Source: Methanobacteriaceae archaeon
GTDB lineage: Archaea > Methanobacteriota > Methanobacteria > Methanobacteriales > Methanobacteriaceae
Assembly: GCA_013403005.1 (NCBI GenBank)
Contig: JACBOA010000003.1
Location: forward strand, 23,501 to 87,500
DNA: 64,000 nucleotides
Reading direction: 5' to 3'
In this document: positions 20,124-36,180 of the stretch, one piece after another
Layout of the letters: every line of letters begins with the position of its first letter
How positions within the stretch are numbered: the first letter of the stretch is position 1
Notes under the pieces: generated by a model
Seen by the model: the letters and a program-made list of their open reading frames with translations, nothing else
Database searches by the model: none
What the model was told of the DNA's origin: nothing
Program-made: the position numbers and the translations under genes

Positions 20124-20366
20124 TCAGGCTAAGGTGACCAGTACGGAACCATCTTCTTCTTTGGTTGCCTTAACTTTGATCTTGGGGGGTATTTTCTGAA
20201 TTCCCCTTTCCCATATGGTTTCATTAACCGATGCATCCAGTTTGACCTGGTCGGATTTCATGTGTTTCTGGATGAACTCCCTAACTACACGGGTTGCTTT
20301 GGGCGACCTTTTGGTACGTGGGGCTTTTTTAGCATCCCGGAGGGGTATAACGTAAACTCTTTCCAT
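20124..20366 (-). CDS. rpl31e: Ribosomal protein L31e
   Basis: This 80-residue basic protein starts MERVYVIPLRDAKKAPRTKR and has VVREFIQKHMK, both L31e signatures. It is a large-subunit protein near the exit tunnel. It lies between rpl39e and eif6 on the minus strand. Confidence 0.93.
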   Translation of the reverse strand: MERVYVIPLRDAKKAPRTKRSPKATRVVREFIQKHMKSDQVKLDASVNETIWERGIQKIPPKIKVKATKEEDGSVLVTLA

Positions 20367-20391
20367 CTATTTCACTCCTGAACTTAGAAAT

Positions 20392-20547
20392 TTAAGCTTT
20401 TATCTTGCTTCGTCTCCAGTGTCTCATTTTTGGGTGTGTTCTAACCTTTCTGGAGGTTTTTAACATGACCCATAGAGGCACCCGTCTGTTTTGTTTGCCT
20501 GCTTTTGCCAGTCTTAATTTCTTGGCTAATGGTTTATTTCTGCTCAT
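20392..20547 (-). CDS. rpl39e: Ribosomal protein L39e
   Basis: This very short gene (51 codons) encodes MSRNKPLAKKLRLAKAGKQN at the start and MRHWRRSKIKA at the end, the full length and pattern of L39e, a basic thread-like protein in the exit tunnel. Its start overlaps the 3' end of the PP-loop gene by 14 bases. Confidence 0.96.
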   Translation of the reverse strand: MSRNKPLAKKLRLAKAGKQNRRVPLWVMLKTSRKVRTHPKMRHWRRSKIKA

Positions 20548-21136
20548 ATTCTCTCCATCCTATTACTCTTGATTGTATGTGTGGGGGGAATAACTTACCA
20601 GCTATTTCTTCACCTTCCAACTGGGTTATAAGGTATCTTATCTCAATCTCATAGTCAGAGTTATTCTCCATGCTGGTAGGCTCTTTTACCAGATTAAAAA
20701 GCTGTTCTGAAAGCTGATTTATGGTTCTATGACCCCAACCTGCCAGGTTAATGTATTGTACGTCTTTAGAATCCTCAAAACTTTGAATTTCCTTTATATC
20801 CAATTTCGGTATTCTGTCGTCTCTTCTGGTGCCATCTGCAATTAACTGGTAGTTTTCTGCAGCGCGCCTGAGTGTTTTATGATGAAGGAAATTAATGCCC
20901 TGGTTTGGAAAACCATCTTCAAGGATCATGTCCACTGCTTCTGTTAGTAGAGATTTTTCCCCCCTCAGAATACGATGTTTGAAACCTAAGGAAGATGCTG
21001 ACTTAGCAGCAGATTTCCATGATGGAAAAACTCCGAAATTGGCAGTTAAAAGTTCCACTTGGTATCCTAAGCGTTGCAGGATCACCGCTATTAGGGAGCT
21101 GTCTTTACCTCCACTGTAGAGCACTGCGGCTTTCAT
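20534..21136 (-). CDS. PP-loop ATPase, N-type ATP pyrophosphatase family
   Basis: This 200-residue protein has the PP-loop SGGKDSS at residue 8, followed by a Rossmann-like core (VELLTANFGVFPSWK and LIADGTRRDDR). The family activates a carbonyl or thiocarbonyl by adenylation, as in tRNA thiolation or diphthamide synthesis. The partners needed to assign one are not visible. It overlaps rpl39e by 14 bases and pdcd5 by 4, so it is translated with ribosomal genes and may act on tRNA or a translation factor (inference). Confidence 0.75.
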   Translation of the reverse strand: MKAAVLYSGGKDSSLIAVILQRLGYQVELLTANFGVFPSWKSAAKSASSLGFKHRILRGEKSLLTEAVDMILEDGFPNQGINFLHHKTLRRAAENYQLIADGTRRDDRIPKLDIKEIQSFEDSKDVQYINLAGWGHRTINQLSEQLFNLVKEPTSMENNSDYEIEIRYLITQLEGEEIAGKLFPPHIQSRVIGWREYEQK

Positions 21137-21483
21137 TTCCAGGTGATGTTAATTTCTCTTTTCTGACCGGACAGTTTTCTGAGTAGTTCTTTAAGCTGCT
21201 GGTCAGTGATTTTTGACTTAATACGACCCATCTGGGCCAGTTGGATGAGCTGCAGTTCAATCTGATCCACGAACTCGGGTTTGGTGAGGCGGAGGTTTGC
21301 CAGGCGACTGCGAGCTTCAGGGGTGAGTATCTGCAGCATGGCCTGTCTTTTCTGGGCCTCGAGTTCCCTGCGCATCTGTTCCTGGGATTGGGCATCTGAA
21401 GTCTGCTGCTGAGCCTGTTGAGCTGCTACTTGCTTTTCTAGTTCCTGCATTCTTCTTCGCCGTATTTCCTCAATATCGCTCAT
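21133..21483 (-). CDS. DNA-binding protein, PDCD5 family
   Basis: This 116-residue protein has a charged, Gln-rich N-terminal helix (ELEKQVAAQQAQQQ) and the compact three-helix core ILTPEARSRLANLRLTKPE, the PDCD5 signature. Archaeal members bind DNA non-specifically in vitro; their cellular role is unclear. It sits between rps19e and the PP-loop gene, as in many archaea. Confidence 0.93.
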   Translation of the reverse strand: MSDIEEIRRRRMQELEKQVAAQQAQQQTSDAQSQEQMRRELEAQKRQAMLQILTPEARSRLANLRLTKPEFVDQIELQLIQLAQMGRIKSKITDQQLKELLRKLSGQKREINITWK

Positions 21484-21518
21484 CGAAATACCTCACTATT
21501 TAATTAAATGGAAATTAT

Positions 21519-21956
<438 letters not shown>

Positions 21957-21970
21957 ATTATTTCTCCTTA

Positions 21971-22569
<599 letters not shown>

Positions 22570-22772
22570 ATATAATCCCTCGCAGAACATTTAAAAATGC
22601 CAGAATACGGAGATCTTAAGCTCTATTCAGGAGTGTAAATGTAGGAGTTAACTGCAAACCTGAGAGTGTACTTAAGAATAATATAATAGTTTATCTTTTG
22701 GTCCCTTAAAAACCTTTCCCCATAATTTATACTCGAAATCTCAGGATTTATCTGGAGTCTCTACACAACCAA

Positions 22773-23318
22773 TCATTCAAAAAATGCCGAAAAATCAATC
22801 TTGCCAGGTTTTAATGACTTCTTACCACTTATAATATCTAAAACTGTGTTAACTGCCCCTGAATGGGTTATTTTGGTGGTATCCACTTCATGCACCTTCT
22901 CCCCATGTATCTGATAGGCTTCCCATGTGCAGAGATCCAGAGCCTCTGCTTCCAAGTTTTCTCTGATTTTAACATCTCTCCAACCTCTTTCCTGGAGCCT
23001 CTTTTCAAGAATTAATGGTTCAGTTCGAAATACCACCACCAGATCTGCTTGGGGAAAATAATGGGAAAGATGTCCTTCAATTATTACACAGGAATTCCTT
23101 ATCAAATCATCAGATTTATCCACAATTTTCTGAAGTTCTTTCTTTAAAGCATCCATATCTACAACTTTATAACCTTTTTCAGGATCCAAACCTGTGTAGA
23201 GATGTTTTTCCTCCACCAGTTGATTAATGTCAACCAGTAAACATCCTAACTTTTCAGAAAGTAAGGTAGATATGGTGGTTTTACCGGTTCCTGGAGTTCC
23301 AGTGACGAGTATTATCAT
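22773..23318 (-). CDS. AK6/Fap7-like adenylate kinase
   Basis: This 181-residue P-loop kinase starts with MIILVTGTPGTGKTTIS and has a short LID and FRTEPLILEKRLQERGW, typical of the AK6/Fap7 group (archaeal putative adenylate kinase). The family phosphorylates AMP and, in eukaryotes and archaea, assists S11/S14 assembly in the small ribosomal subunit. It is close to the ribosomal gene cluster but separated by about 200 bases. Confidence 0.85.
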   Translation of the reverse strand: MIILVTGTPGTGKTTISTLLSEKLGCLLVDINQLVEEKHLYTGLDPEKGYKVVDMDALKKELQKIVDKSDDLIRNSCVIIEGHLSHYFPQADLVVVFRTEPLILEKRLQERGWRDVKIRENLEAEALDLCTWEAYQIHGEKVHEVDTTKITHSGAVNTVLDIISGKKSLKPGKIDFSAFFE

Positions 23319-23535
23319 TATAAAATCTGTTTTTTGTTAATTTTTACATCAATGTCATTAAAAAAGTCTAATTTGACGTTATTTTCATTTTTATCTATGA
23401 TTTCCTTTTTTTTATCGATTTTTACCTGATTTATTGGGATATTTTCAGTTTTCTTTTGAGTTTTTTAGGTTTCTAGTTAATAATGTTTTCTTATAATGTT
23501 TTCAGGCTTATCATAAATTCTTTGTACCTAATGTT

Positions 23536-24330
23536 CTATTTCAGTTTTTCAATTAACATTTCAGCCACTTTCTCCCCGGAAAGGAGCATACCTCCAAATA
23601 TGGGACCCATACGTGGTGATCCATGCACTGCATTAGCTGCCATTCCAGTGACGTATAATCCAGGATAGACTTCAGATACGTTGCCCATGATTTTCTGTTC
23701 TGCTACATCTGCCCACATTGATTTTTCTCCCATTATCTTACCGGTTTCAGTTTTTAAGGGGGCTTCCATTTTCCTCTCCAGGACTTTAACTATCTCACAG
23801 GGGTGTCCGGTGGCATCGATAACTGCTTTGGCACCAATGGTAATGGGATCCACGTGGAGTCCTGCCATTTCAACTGGGCTCCAGTTGATTACTAATCCTT
23901 CCACTCCTTTTTCTTTAATCATTACATCTTCAATTTCCATTAAGTTGAAGACTTTTAACCCTGCCTGGCATGCCCTGGAGCAGAGAGTTGATGCAGATTC
24001 AATAGAATCTGCCAAGTAGTATCCTTTCTGGTATTCTTGACTGTTGATGCCCATTTCATCCAGTATTCGTTTTCCTTCCTCCTGGACCACGATCTTGTTG
24101 AACATCATTCCACCACCCCACATTCCACCACCCATACTGAGTTTTTTCTCGAATAATGCTACTTTAAGTCCGGCTTTGGCCAGATAGTAACCGGCGGTTA
24201 ATCCAGATGGTCCACCCCCTCCAATAGCAACATCCATCTGGAGATAATCCAGCAATTCATCCATATATCCTTCCACTATTCCCTTTGAGACAATGATATC
24301 ATCCAATTTCATATTTTCCACCTCATACAC
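23536..24330 (-). CDS. thi4: Thiazole synthase Thi4, sulfide-dependent type
   Basis: This 264-residue flavin-type Rossmann protein has GGGPSGLTAGYYLA near residue 37, the GGGMWGGGMMFNK loop and GMAANAVHGSPRMGPIFGGM at the end. Thi4 makes the ADP-thiazole precursor of thiamine from NAD and glycine. Yeast Thi4 gives up a Cys sulfur; here the aligned site is His (GLHVDP), as in the archaeal enzyme that uses free sulfide and turns over many times. It was once named ribose-1,5-bisphosphate isomerase in databases. It is monocistronic. Confidence 0.92.
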   Translation of the reverse strand: MYEVENMKLDDIIVSKGIVEGYMDELLDYLQMDVAIGGGGPSGLTAGYYLAKAGLKVALFEKKLSMGGGMWGGGMMFNKIVVQEEGKRILDEMGINSQEYQKGYYLADSIESASTLCSRACQAGLKVFNLMEIEDVMIKEKGVEGLVINWSPVEMAGLHVDPITIGAKAVIDATGHPCEIVKVLERKMEAPLKTETGKIMGEKSMWADVAEQKIMGNVSEVYPGLYVTGMAANAVHGSPRMGPIFGGMLLSGEKVAEMLIEKLK

Positions 24331-24460
24331 TTGATTAACTCATAATTGATTAAACATGGTAACAGTTCATTTATGATTTGAACCTAGATTATCCATTTAA
24401 TAACTTGCTAAATGTTGATTTCTATTAAATGATTATTCCATGAATATTCCCTTCCAATGA

Positions 24461-25576
<1,116 letters not shown>

Positions 25577-25740
25577 ATATACTCTCAATATTTTTAAAAA
25601 ATCTGTTACTATGATAAATATGTTGTGAAATCTTAAAAACTTGTGTATGGTTAAAAGAAACTCACAATAATTCTATTCTTAATATTGGCATTTTAAGAGT
25701 TCATAATTGAAAATAAAGAAAATGGGGAATGGAATTATTT

Positions 25741-28134
<2,394 letters not shown>

Positions 28135-28446
28135 AATTTGATTCCCCACAGACCATTTTTGGTAAAAACCTTGATTGAATTTGATTAAGGTCTAATCATA
28201 TGGATATCATCTAGTCATATCTAGTCATGTATATTGTCTAATCAATCTATATTGAACTGTTTTAACTATTTAAACTATAAGTCTGACAAACAAGGTAAAT
28301 ATTTATTTATTTCTTGAAATTATTTGAAGATTTCACCAGCTTAAAAAACCTATTTCTAAGAACAAATTTTGTCAGCTATTTAATATATTTTTTCTTTCTG
28401 TTATTAAACACCAATAAGTTTAAATAGCTTTAGGTTATATTTATCT

Positions 28447-28499
28447 AACATTATGTTGTAAAAATATAACATATTGTGATAAATAAATAACATAATGTT
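28447..28499. promoter_or_regulatory. Three operator-like sites phased at 21 bp
   Basis: Two perfect 11-bp palindromes, AACATTATGTT (28447-28457) and AACATAATGTT (28489-28499), flank a weaker third, AACATATTGTG (28468-28478). Starts are exactly 21 bp apart, two helical turns, so all would face one side of the DNA. They lie about 65-115 bases before a membrane protein gene followed by an HTH regulator, which fits autoregulation by that regulator. Confidence 0.6.
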
Positions 28500-28562
28500 T
28501 TGCTATACTCTTAACCATGAACTGATAAGATCTGATAATGACTAAAAAAGTAGGTTAATAAT

Positions 28563-28964
28563 ATGAAAAACATAATTCAGAAGTTTAATTCATATAATGT
28601 GAGTATTTGGTTTGGATGTGCTGCTTTAATGGTTTCTGGATTAATAATGATAGCTACTAAAACTATGAACGACTTATTGGCCATTATACTCCTTTTAGGC
28701 ATAACCGCCATAATGACTAATTTTTTCGATTTTATGGGTATGGATCAAAAAAATCAGGATGAACGTTTAAGGAAAATTGGAACATTTGCCACAACATATT
28801 CATGGTATATATCTTTAGTATTCGTTTCTTTCCTTGTCATATCCATGTATTGGGCACAAAATATTCATAATCCCTTTGAATTAATGGGAGTGACAATTTT
28901 TATCATGACCTCCACCATGCTCATAGCTAACACAATCTTAAACCGTAAAGGTGACATAGATTAA
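28563..28964 (+). CDS. Four-TM membrane protein paired with an HTH regulator
   Basis: This 133-residue protein has about four hydrophobic segments (residues 17-31, 38-56, 78-97 and 106-125) with a charged linker (MDQKNQDERLRKIGTF). It resembles the small DUF2178-like proteins that often precede an HTH regulator in methanogens. That family call is tentative. It is the first gene of a two-gene unit, 38 bases before the regulator, downstream of the phased sites at 28447-28499. Confidence 0.6.
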   Translation: MKNIIQKFNSYNVSIWFGCAALMVSGLIMIATKTMNDLLAIILLLGITAIMTNFFDFMGMDQKNQDERLRKIGTFATTYSWYISLVFVSFLVISMYWAQNIHNPFELMGVTIFIMTSTMLIANTILNRKGDID

Positions 28965-29002
28965 ATTAAGATGGAATTTAAAAGGTTAAATTCATTTAAT
29001 TG

Positions 29003-29227
29003 ATGCGATCAGAAATGAAAACCCGAATAAGAGAATATCGAGCTCGTCATAACTTGACTCAAGCACAACTGGCAGAGAAAGTAGGTGTTAGAAGAGAAAC
29101 TATCGTCTTCTTGGAGAAAGGGAAATACAACCCCTCCCTTAAATTGGCACATAATGTAGCAGTGGCTTTAAGAGCAAAAATCGATGATATTTTCATTTTT
29201 GATGATGAATCAGATGACGAAAAATGA
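29003..29227 (+). CDS. XRE/Cro-type HTH regulator, small
   Basis: This protein of about 74 residues is almost entirely a lambda-repressor-like HTH: IREYRARHNLTQAQLAEKV, GVRRETIVFLEKGKYNPSLK and a short acidic end (FDDESDDEK). Size and context match small archaeal and bacterial regulators that control a neighbouring membrane protein. ATG 29003 or 29015 may be the start; TTG 29000 is less likely. Its probable targets are the palindromes 500 bases upstream. Confidence 0.9.
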   Translation: MRSEMKTRIREYRARHNLTQAQLAEKVGVRRETIVFLEKGKYNPSLKLAHNVAVALRAKIDDIFIFDDESDDEK

Positions 29228-29388
29228 TTTTAAAAAAATTCAAGATGATGGATGTAAATGAAAGAATGGAATTAAGAGTAAAAAGAACTAAATATAAAAA
29301 ATGAAATGTGAAAAATTAAGTTAACAGTAGAAAAACAGCAAAAATACACTCAAAAATACACTAATATTAAATATTATATGTTAAAAAA

Positions 29389-31542
29389 TCATACTACGTT
29401 TTTTTGAGTTTTTTCATCCACCTTTTCTTCCAGTGAACGTGTGTAGCGGCATCTGGGAAATCCACTGCAACCCACAAATTCACCATAACGACCCCTTCTT
29501 TTTAAGAGATCCTTTCCACATTCTGGACAGACACCCACCACCTCCTTTTGAAGAGGTTCTTCGCCTTCACGCCCACACTTAGGATCCATGCAGGCTCTCT
29601 GACGTGGCTTCCCAAAGGATATCATGGGCAGCCCACATTTTTCGCATTTAGTTTTAAGGACTGTGGCACCTCGAGGCATTGAATAAGTAGATTTACATTC
29701 TGGATAGGCTGAACAACCCACGAAACTACCGCCTTTAGGTGAGTTTATCATTATTAGGTTACCACCACATTTACATTCCCCCACAATCATACTTTCCCTG
29801 TAGGCTGCGTAAAGCTCTTCCCCTATTTTGATCTTGTTAACATCAATATCATCAAGTATGGAACTCACTTCAACCTTAGCCTCGGATATTATCTCATCCT
29901 TTTTAACTTCAGCCTTCATTATGCCCTCAAGCTTGGTTTCAAATTCTCTGGTGAGTTCTTCACTGGTTATCTTTTCCGAATATTTTTTAAGAGTGTCAAT
30001 GAGTTGTACGCCCAACTGGTTAACACTGATCTTCTTGCCTTGAACATATTTTCTATCATAAAGGATGGATATGATGTTAGCCCTGGTGGATTTGGTTCCA
30101 AGACCTCTTTTTTCAAGTTCTCTTATGAGAGAAGCCTGATTATATCTGGCAGGAGGTTTGGTCTCTTTTTCCTCTGAAAAAACAGTAGCATCCAAGCAAT
30201 CTCCTTCTTTTAAAGGAGGGAATTTGTCATTTTCCACTTTACGGTAGGGGTAGTGTTCCCTCCAACCCATTTTCGCCATTCTTTTCCTGCTGAAGGCGAA
30301 TTCCTGACCCCCAATATCCAGTTCAGTTTTCATGGTCTCCATAAGACCGTTTTCTCCGAAAACACTGATGAAACGGTAAACAATTAGCTCATAAAGTTTC
30401 TGATAGTCTCTTCCCAGTCCCTTGGGAATCAACCCTGTGGGATGGATGGCAGGGTGAGCTTCATCAGTTTTTTTACCTTCACGTGGTTTAAGAGGTTCTT
30501 TGAGTTTGTCAATCTGTTTTCGGAATGCAGCATTATTTTTAAGCTTATCCAGTATCTTCTTATAACCAATACTTGGTGGTAATTTCTGAGAAGAAGTTCG
30601 GGGGTATGAAGTGTAACCCTCAGCATACAAATTCTGAGCAATAGACTGGGTTTTCTTGGGACTGAATCCAAAAACAGCATAGGCTTCAGACTGCAGTGCA
30701 CCCAGATCAAAGGGAACTGGAGGTAACTGGGGAGTTTCTTTGATACTAATCTTGCTTACCCTTGCATCTTTACCTTCACAATCTGCTAAAATTTCATCTA
30801 GGACTTTTTTATCGAAAATTTTTCCCTTTTTATGATCGGCAATAATGTCCCCTTCAATTTCAGCCTTAATAAGCCAGTAAGGTTCGGGAATGAAACTCTG
30901 TATCTCCTTTTCTCTTTCCACCAGTATGGCTAGGGTGGGGGTTTGCACCCTACCTGCAGAAAGTTGTATGTACCTGCTGGTGGCCTTCATCACCGAATCA
31001 GTGAGATGTTTGGATATATTCACTCCAAAGATGAAATCCAGAATATGTCTGGCCTCTCCACTGTCAACTTGATTGAAGTCAATATCTATTGGATCTTTGT
31101 AGGCTGCTAAGAGGTCTTCCTTGGTTAAGGTGGAAAATTTCATACGAACAGCTTTATCAATACTTTCCGGGCCGCAAGCATATTTTAATGCATTAAAACC
31201 AATCAAGGTACCTTCAATATCATAATCACAAGCATGTATAAAACGGTCCGCATTTTTAGAGAACTTTTTTATGGCATCAATGTAATTCTTCACGTATTTT
31301 TTACTCTTATCTTTCTCATAGAGAGGCACCCAATCCACTTCAAACATGCGCCCCTTTTCCTTTTTTGTGGGAGATAATGAGTACATGTGACCCACAGCAG
31401 ATAAAACTGTGGTTTTCTTCCCATTTTCTTCTATTTCATAGTAAGGCACCCGCTTGTAGGTCTTTTTAACTGCCTTTCCCGGTATGGCCCCTGCTATCTT
31501 TTCTGATGCCTTTGGTTTTTCACATACTATAACTTCATGCAT
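29389..31542 (-). CDS. topA: DNA topoisomerase I
   Basis: This protein of about 717 residues is a type IA enzyme: TOPRIM start MHEVIVCEKPKASEKIAG, the DIEGTLIGFNALK region, the catalytic Tyr region GYTSYPRTSSQ, and a C-terminal set of Cys4 zinc ribbons (CKCGG, CSAYPEC, CEKCGLP, CPECGKDL). It relaxes negative supercoils. ATG 31542 is chosen because GTGAT lies 6 bases upstream; GTG 31551 overlaps that site. Confidence 0.95.
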   Translation of the reverse strand: MHEVIVCEKPKASEKIAGAIPGKAVKKTYKRVPYYEIEENGKKTTVLSAVGHMYSLSPTKKEKGRMFEVDWVPLYEKDKSKKYVKNYIDAIKKFSKNADRFIHACDYDIEGTLIGFNALKYACGPESIDKAVRMKFSTLTKEDLLAAYKDPIDIDFNQVDSGEARHILDFIFGVNISKHLTDSVMKATSRYIQLSAGRVQTPTLAILVEREKEIQSFIPEPYWLIKAEIEGDIIADHKKGKIFDKKVLDEILADCEGKDARVSKISIKETPQLPPVPFDLGALQSEAYAVFGFSPKKTQSIAQNLYAEGYTSYPRTSSQKLPPSIGYKKILDKLKNNAAFRKQIDKLKEPLKPREGKKTDEAHPAIHPTGLIPKGLGRDYQKLYELIVYRFISVFGENGLMETMKTELDIGGQEFAFSRKRMAKMGWREHYPYRKVENDKFPPLKEGDCLDATVFSEEKETKPPARYNQASLIRELEKRGLGTKSTRANIISILYDRKYVQGKKISVNQLGVQLIDTLKKYSEKITSEELTREFETKLEGIMKAEVKKDEIISEAKVEVSSILDDIDVNKIKIGEELYAAYRESMIVGECKCGGNLIMINSPKGGSFVGCSAYPECKSTYSMPRGATVLKTKCEKCGLPMISFGKPRQRACMDPKCGREGEEPLQKEVVGVCPECGKDLLKRRGRYGEFVGCSGFPRCRYTRSLEEKVDEKTQKNVV

Positions 31543-31627
31543 TAAAATCACTTGGATTAGTATTATAAATAAATTAGATATTGATTAATATTACACCAAT
31601 AATTATTACACTTGATGGTATGAGATT

Positions 31628-31670
31628 CCTCATCATCAACTTTAATTCCTATCGAATATAATTGATGAGG
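31628..31670. promoter_or_regulatory. Inverted repeat between topA and the phosphoesterase gene
   Basis: CCTCATCA (31628-31635) and TGATGAGG (31663-31670) form a perfect 8-bp inverted repeat 27 bases apart, in a 340-base AT-rich divergent promoter region. It could be an operator or just chance in AT-rich DNA. Confidence 0.3.
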
Positions 31671-31891
31671 TAGCTTATAATATATTAGGTAAGTAGGTTT
31701 TTTGGTATATTAGGACTGCCAATGTTATATGTAAAATATGAACATAAAAATCCGAGATACAAGATAAAGTAATAAAAGTTCTAACCATCATAGAAATTGT
31801 GTTATAAAATTCATCCTATCAAGTGAAAAAAATACTAGGGTTACATAAAAAAGCAATCAAAAATGGATTAAGGCCTAATTAAGGAGATAAA

Positions 31892-32434
31892 ATGTTAATA
31901 GGAGTTATATCCGACACCCATATTCCTGAAAGAGCTCAAAAAATTCCTGAAAAAGTTTTTAAGGTTTTTAGGGACGTTGATATTATATTACATGCTGGTG
32001 ATCTTGTTTCACCGCAGGTTAAAGACCAGTTGGATGAAATTGCACCTACCATCTGTGTACAGGGAAATATGGATCGTTATAGTGGTTTAAAACTTCCACA
32101 AAGGAAGAAATTTAATCTTGAAGGTGTTAAAATTGGCTTATCACATGGAGAAGTCTATCCAAGAGGAGATACTCAGCAGCTCCGTTATATTGGTTTGGAA
32201 ATGAAGGTGGAAGTTCTTATCACTGGACATACCCACTGGTCATTCATTAAAGAGTTGCCAGACATGTTACTCCTAAACCCGGGAAGTCCAACTGTCCCCC
32301 GGCTTTCAGATCCATCGGTAATGATCATTGAAATCAAAGCTGACAAGTTGGATGCTAGGATAGTTAAAATTGGATCTCCTACATGTAAAGCTCTGAATTT
32401 TAAGGAGAATAGTTTAAATGAGCCAATGGAATAA
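31892..32434 (+). CDS. Metallophosphoesterase, YfcE/MJ0936 type
   Basis: This 180-residue protein has the calcineurin-like motifs ISDTH, HAGD, GNMD and GHTH, with a NPGSPTVPR end typical of YfcE/MJ0936-type phosphodiesterases. They hydrolyse small phosphodiesters with two metal ions. AAGGAGAT precedes the ATG. It overlaps rlmE by 17 bases, so the pair is co-translated. Confidence 0.92.
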   Translation: MLIGVISDTHIPERAQKIPEKVFKVFRDVDIILHAGDLVSPQVKDQLDEIAPTICVQGNMDRYSGLKLPQRKKFNLEGVKIGLSHGEVYPRGDTQQLRYIGLEMKVEVLITGHTHWSFIKELPDMLLLNPGSPTVPRLSDPSVMIIEIKADKLDARIVKIGSPTCKALNFKENSLNEPME

Positions 32435-33038
32435 AGAACGTAAAAATGAAGAGTATTATAAGAAGGCGAAAAAGGAGGAATACCGCTCCAGAGCCTCCTT
32501 CAAGTTACTGCAATTAAATCGGAAGTATAAAATAATAAAAAATGGGGACTCTGTGGTTGATCTGGGTGCAGCTCCCGGTGGTTGGTCTCAAGTAGCCCTT
32601 GAACTTGTAGGCCAAGACGGCCTGGTAGTGGCTGTGGATCTTAATCGAGTGAAACCGTTCCCTCTAGAAAATTTTTGGAGCATAACCGGAGACTTCACTC
32701 AAAAAGACACTCTTGAAGAAATAGAGCGAACATTGCAGGGCAAAGCACAGGTTATTATTTCCGATGCTTCTCCTAAATTGTCTGGGATCAAAGACATAGA
32801 TCAGCTTAGATCAATAGAGCTGGCCCAGAGTGTGCTGAGTATATGTGAAAGCATACTTAAATATAAAGGAAATATTATAATAAAGGTTTTTCAGGGTTCA
32901 GGATATCCAGAACTCCTTAAAGATGTTAAAACAAAATTTCAGACCGTTAGAACTACTAAACCACCTTCTTCCCGAAAGAAAAGTGGAGAAATGTACTTAG
33001 TGGGACGGGGCTTTCACAGAGCTGGAAAAAGAAATTAA
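32418..33038 (+). CDS. rlmE: 23S rRNA ribose 2'-O-methyltransferase, RrmJ/RlmE type
   Basis: This 206-residue protein has the FtsJ/RrmJ signature: YRSRASFKLLQL (catalytic Lys), the SAM motif DLGAAPGGWSQVA, SDASPKLSG, IIKVFQGSGYPEL and SGEMYLVGRGF (K-D-K-E tetrad). It methylates a U in the peptidyl-transferase loop of 23S rRNA. It has a basic N-terminus but no TRAM domain. Confidence 0.95.
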   Translation: MSQWNKERKNEEYYKKAKKEEYRSRASFKLLQLNRKYKIIKNGDSVVDLGAAPGGWSQVALELVGQDGLVVAVDLNRVKPFPLENFWSITGDFTQKDTLEEIERTLQGKAQVIISDASPKLSGIKDIDQLRSIELAQSVLSICESILKYKGNIIIKVFQGSGYPELLKDVKTKFQTVRTTKPPSSRKKSGEMYLVGRGFHRAGKRN

Positions 33039-33095
33039 AAAAGTACTTAATTTTTTCATATAAATGGAATATCAGCCATCCCACTAAAAAAAACC

Positions 33096-33530
33096 TCACA
33101 TAGAGGATCTGAAAGTGCTTAAACTGGTTTTTGCCTTTTCTAATTGGTATTTTGCAATTTCTAGTCTTTTATTAACCTCTTCAGAGGGTTTACCAACAGA
33201 TAAGGCACTTTCAACATCTATAATGGCTGAATTTAGCTTTACAAGCTCCAGCTCCGCATTATCATATTTGGCTTTCAAATTTTTATTGTTAGTTGCTTCC
33301 ACCTGGGTCTTTACACTATCAAACTGAGTTTTTAGACTTGAATACTCAGATTTGAGAGCTGCTAATTCCTGATTAGCATTGTTTTTACTAGCATCGGCGT
33401 TTATGAAATCTGAGAGTGAAGAAAATCCAATAATCCCCAGTATTACCAAGGTAATGATAATCATTAAAACCCCCATGACTGAAATAGTCATAGAAGTGGC
33501 CTTAAACATTTTTAATCTTGATCGTTTCAT
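33096..33530 (-). CDS. Membrane-anchored coiled-coil protein, unknown function
   Basis: This 144-residue protein has one N-terminal TM (VMGVLMIIITLVILGIIG) after a basic start, then about 100 residues of heptad-like helix (LAALKSEYSSLKTQFDSVKTQ and similar). It would sit outside the membrane if the basic end is inside. No family was recognised. It is alone and convergent with rlmE. Confidence 0.7.
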   Translation of the reverse strand: MKRSRLKMFKATSMTISVMGVLMIIITLVILGIIGFSSLSDFINADASKNNANQELAALKSEYSSLKTQFDSVKTQVEATNNKNLKAKYDNAELELVKLNSAIIDVESALSVGKPSEEVNKRLEIAKYQLEKAKTSLSTFRSSM

Positions 33531-34081
33531 TTATACACCTTTATTTTTTTTTTTCGATGTGACCCGTGATAACTTGACTTTTCAATGAAATAAGTATTAG
33601 TTTCATGAATTATAATTAGATATTAAAATTATGAACAATTGAATTTATAAATATAACTTAAATTCTTTTAATCAGATGAAAAGGCGGTTGAAATCAGCTA
33701 TCCATATTATGGTGATTAATCCCCCTTTTAAAACACATTTCTAATAATAAGGAATATCCATAATTTTAACAAAATAATTTTCAATTTAATATAGTCCTAA
33801 TAAAAAACCATGTTATATTTTTTGACATTTCTCTATTTGACATAACTAAATTCTAAACCAAACCACAATAGTATTAAATATACTATATATATTATTACAA
33901 ATTCTGTGGATTAAATTCTTTTATAAAGGAAAGATAGTAAAATAATATATTATTAAAAGCTTATTGAAGATTTTTTACTTGATTTGGCAATTTAGATATA
34001 TATTAAGTTAATTCTGGCTTATATGATTACTTTAATTTTTTATGAGAATTTTTTTATAATAGAAGATAGTATAGTTACTCG
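33531..34081. other. AT-rich intergenic region before mcm
   Basis: About 550 bases, very AT-rich, with TATA-like stretches (TACTATATATATTAT near 33880). This holds the mcm promoter. I looked for origin-like repeats because mcm follows, but saw no repeated motif or inverted repeat set that I could defend. Confidence 0.5.
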
Positions 34082-36094
<2,013 letters not shown>

Positions 36095-36180
36095 TCTGGA
36101 ATTCTCTTAAATTTTTCTATTTATAAATTAGAATTTATTCAACCAGTTTTATGCGAATTTTAATTTGAAGGAGGTATTAT

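Noticed and set aside
33531..34081. Replication origin before mcm
   Set aside because: No origin-recognition repeats and no cdc6/orc1 gene beside it; AT-richness alone is not enough.
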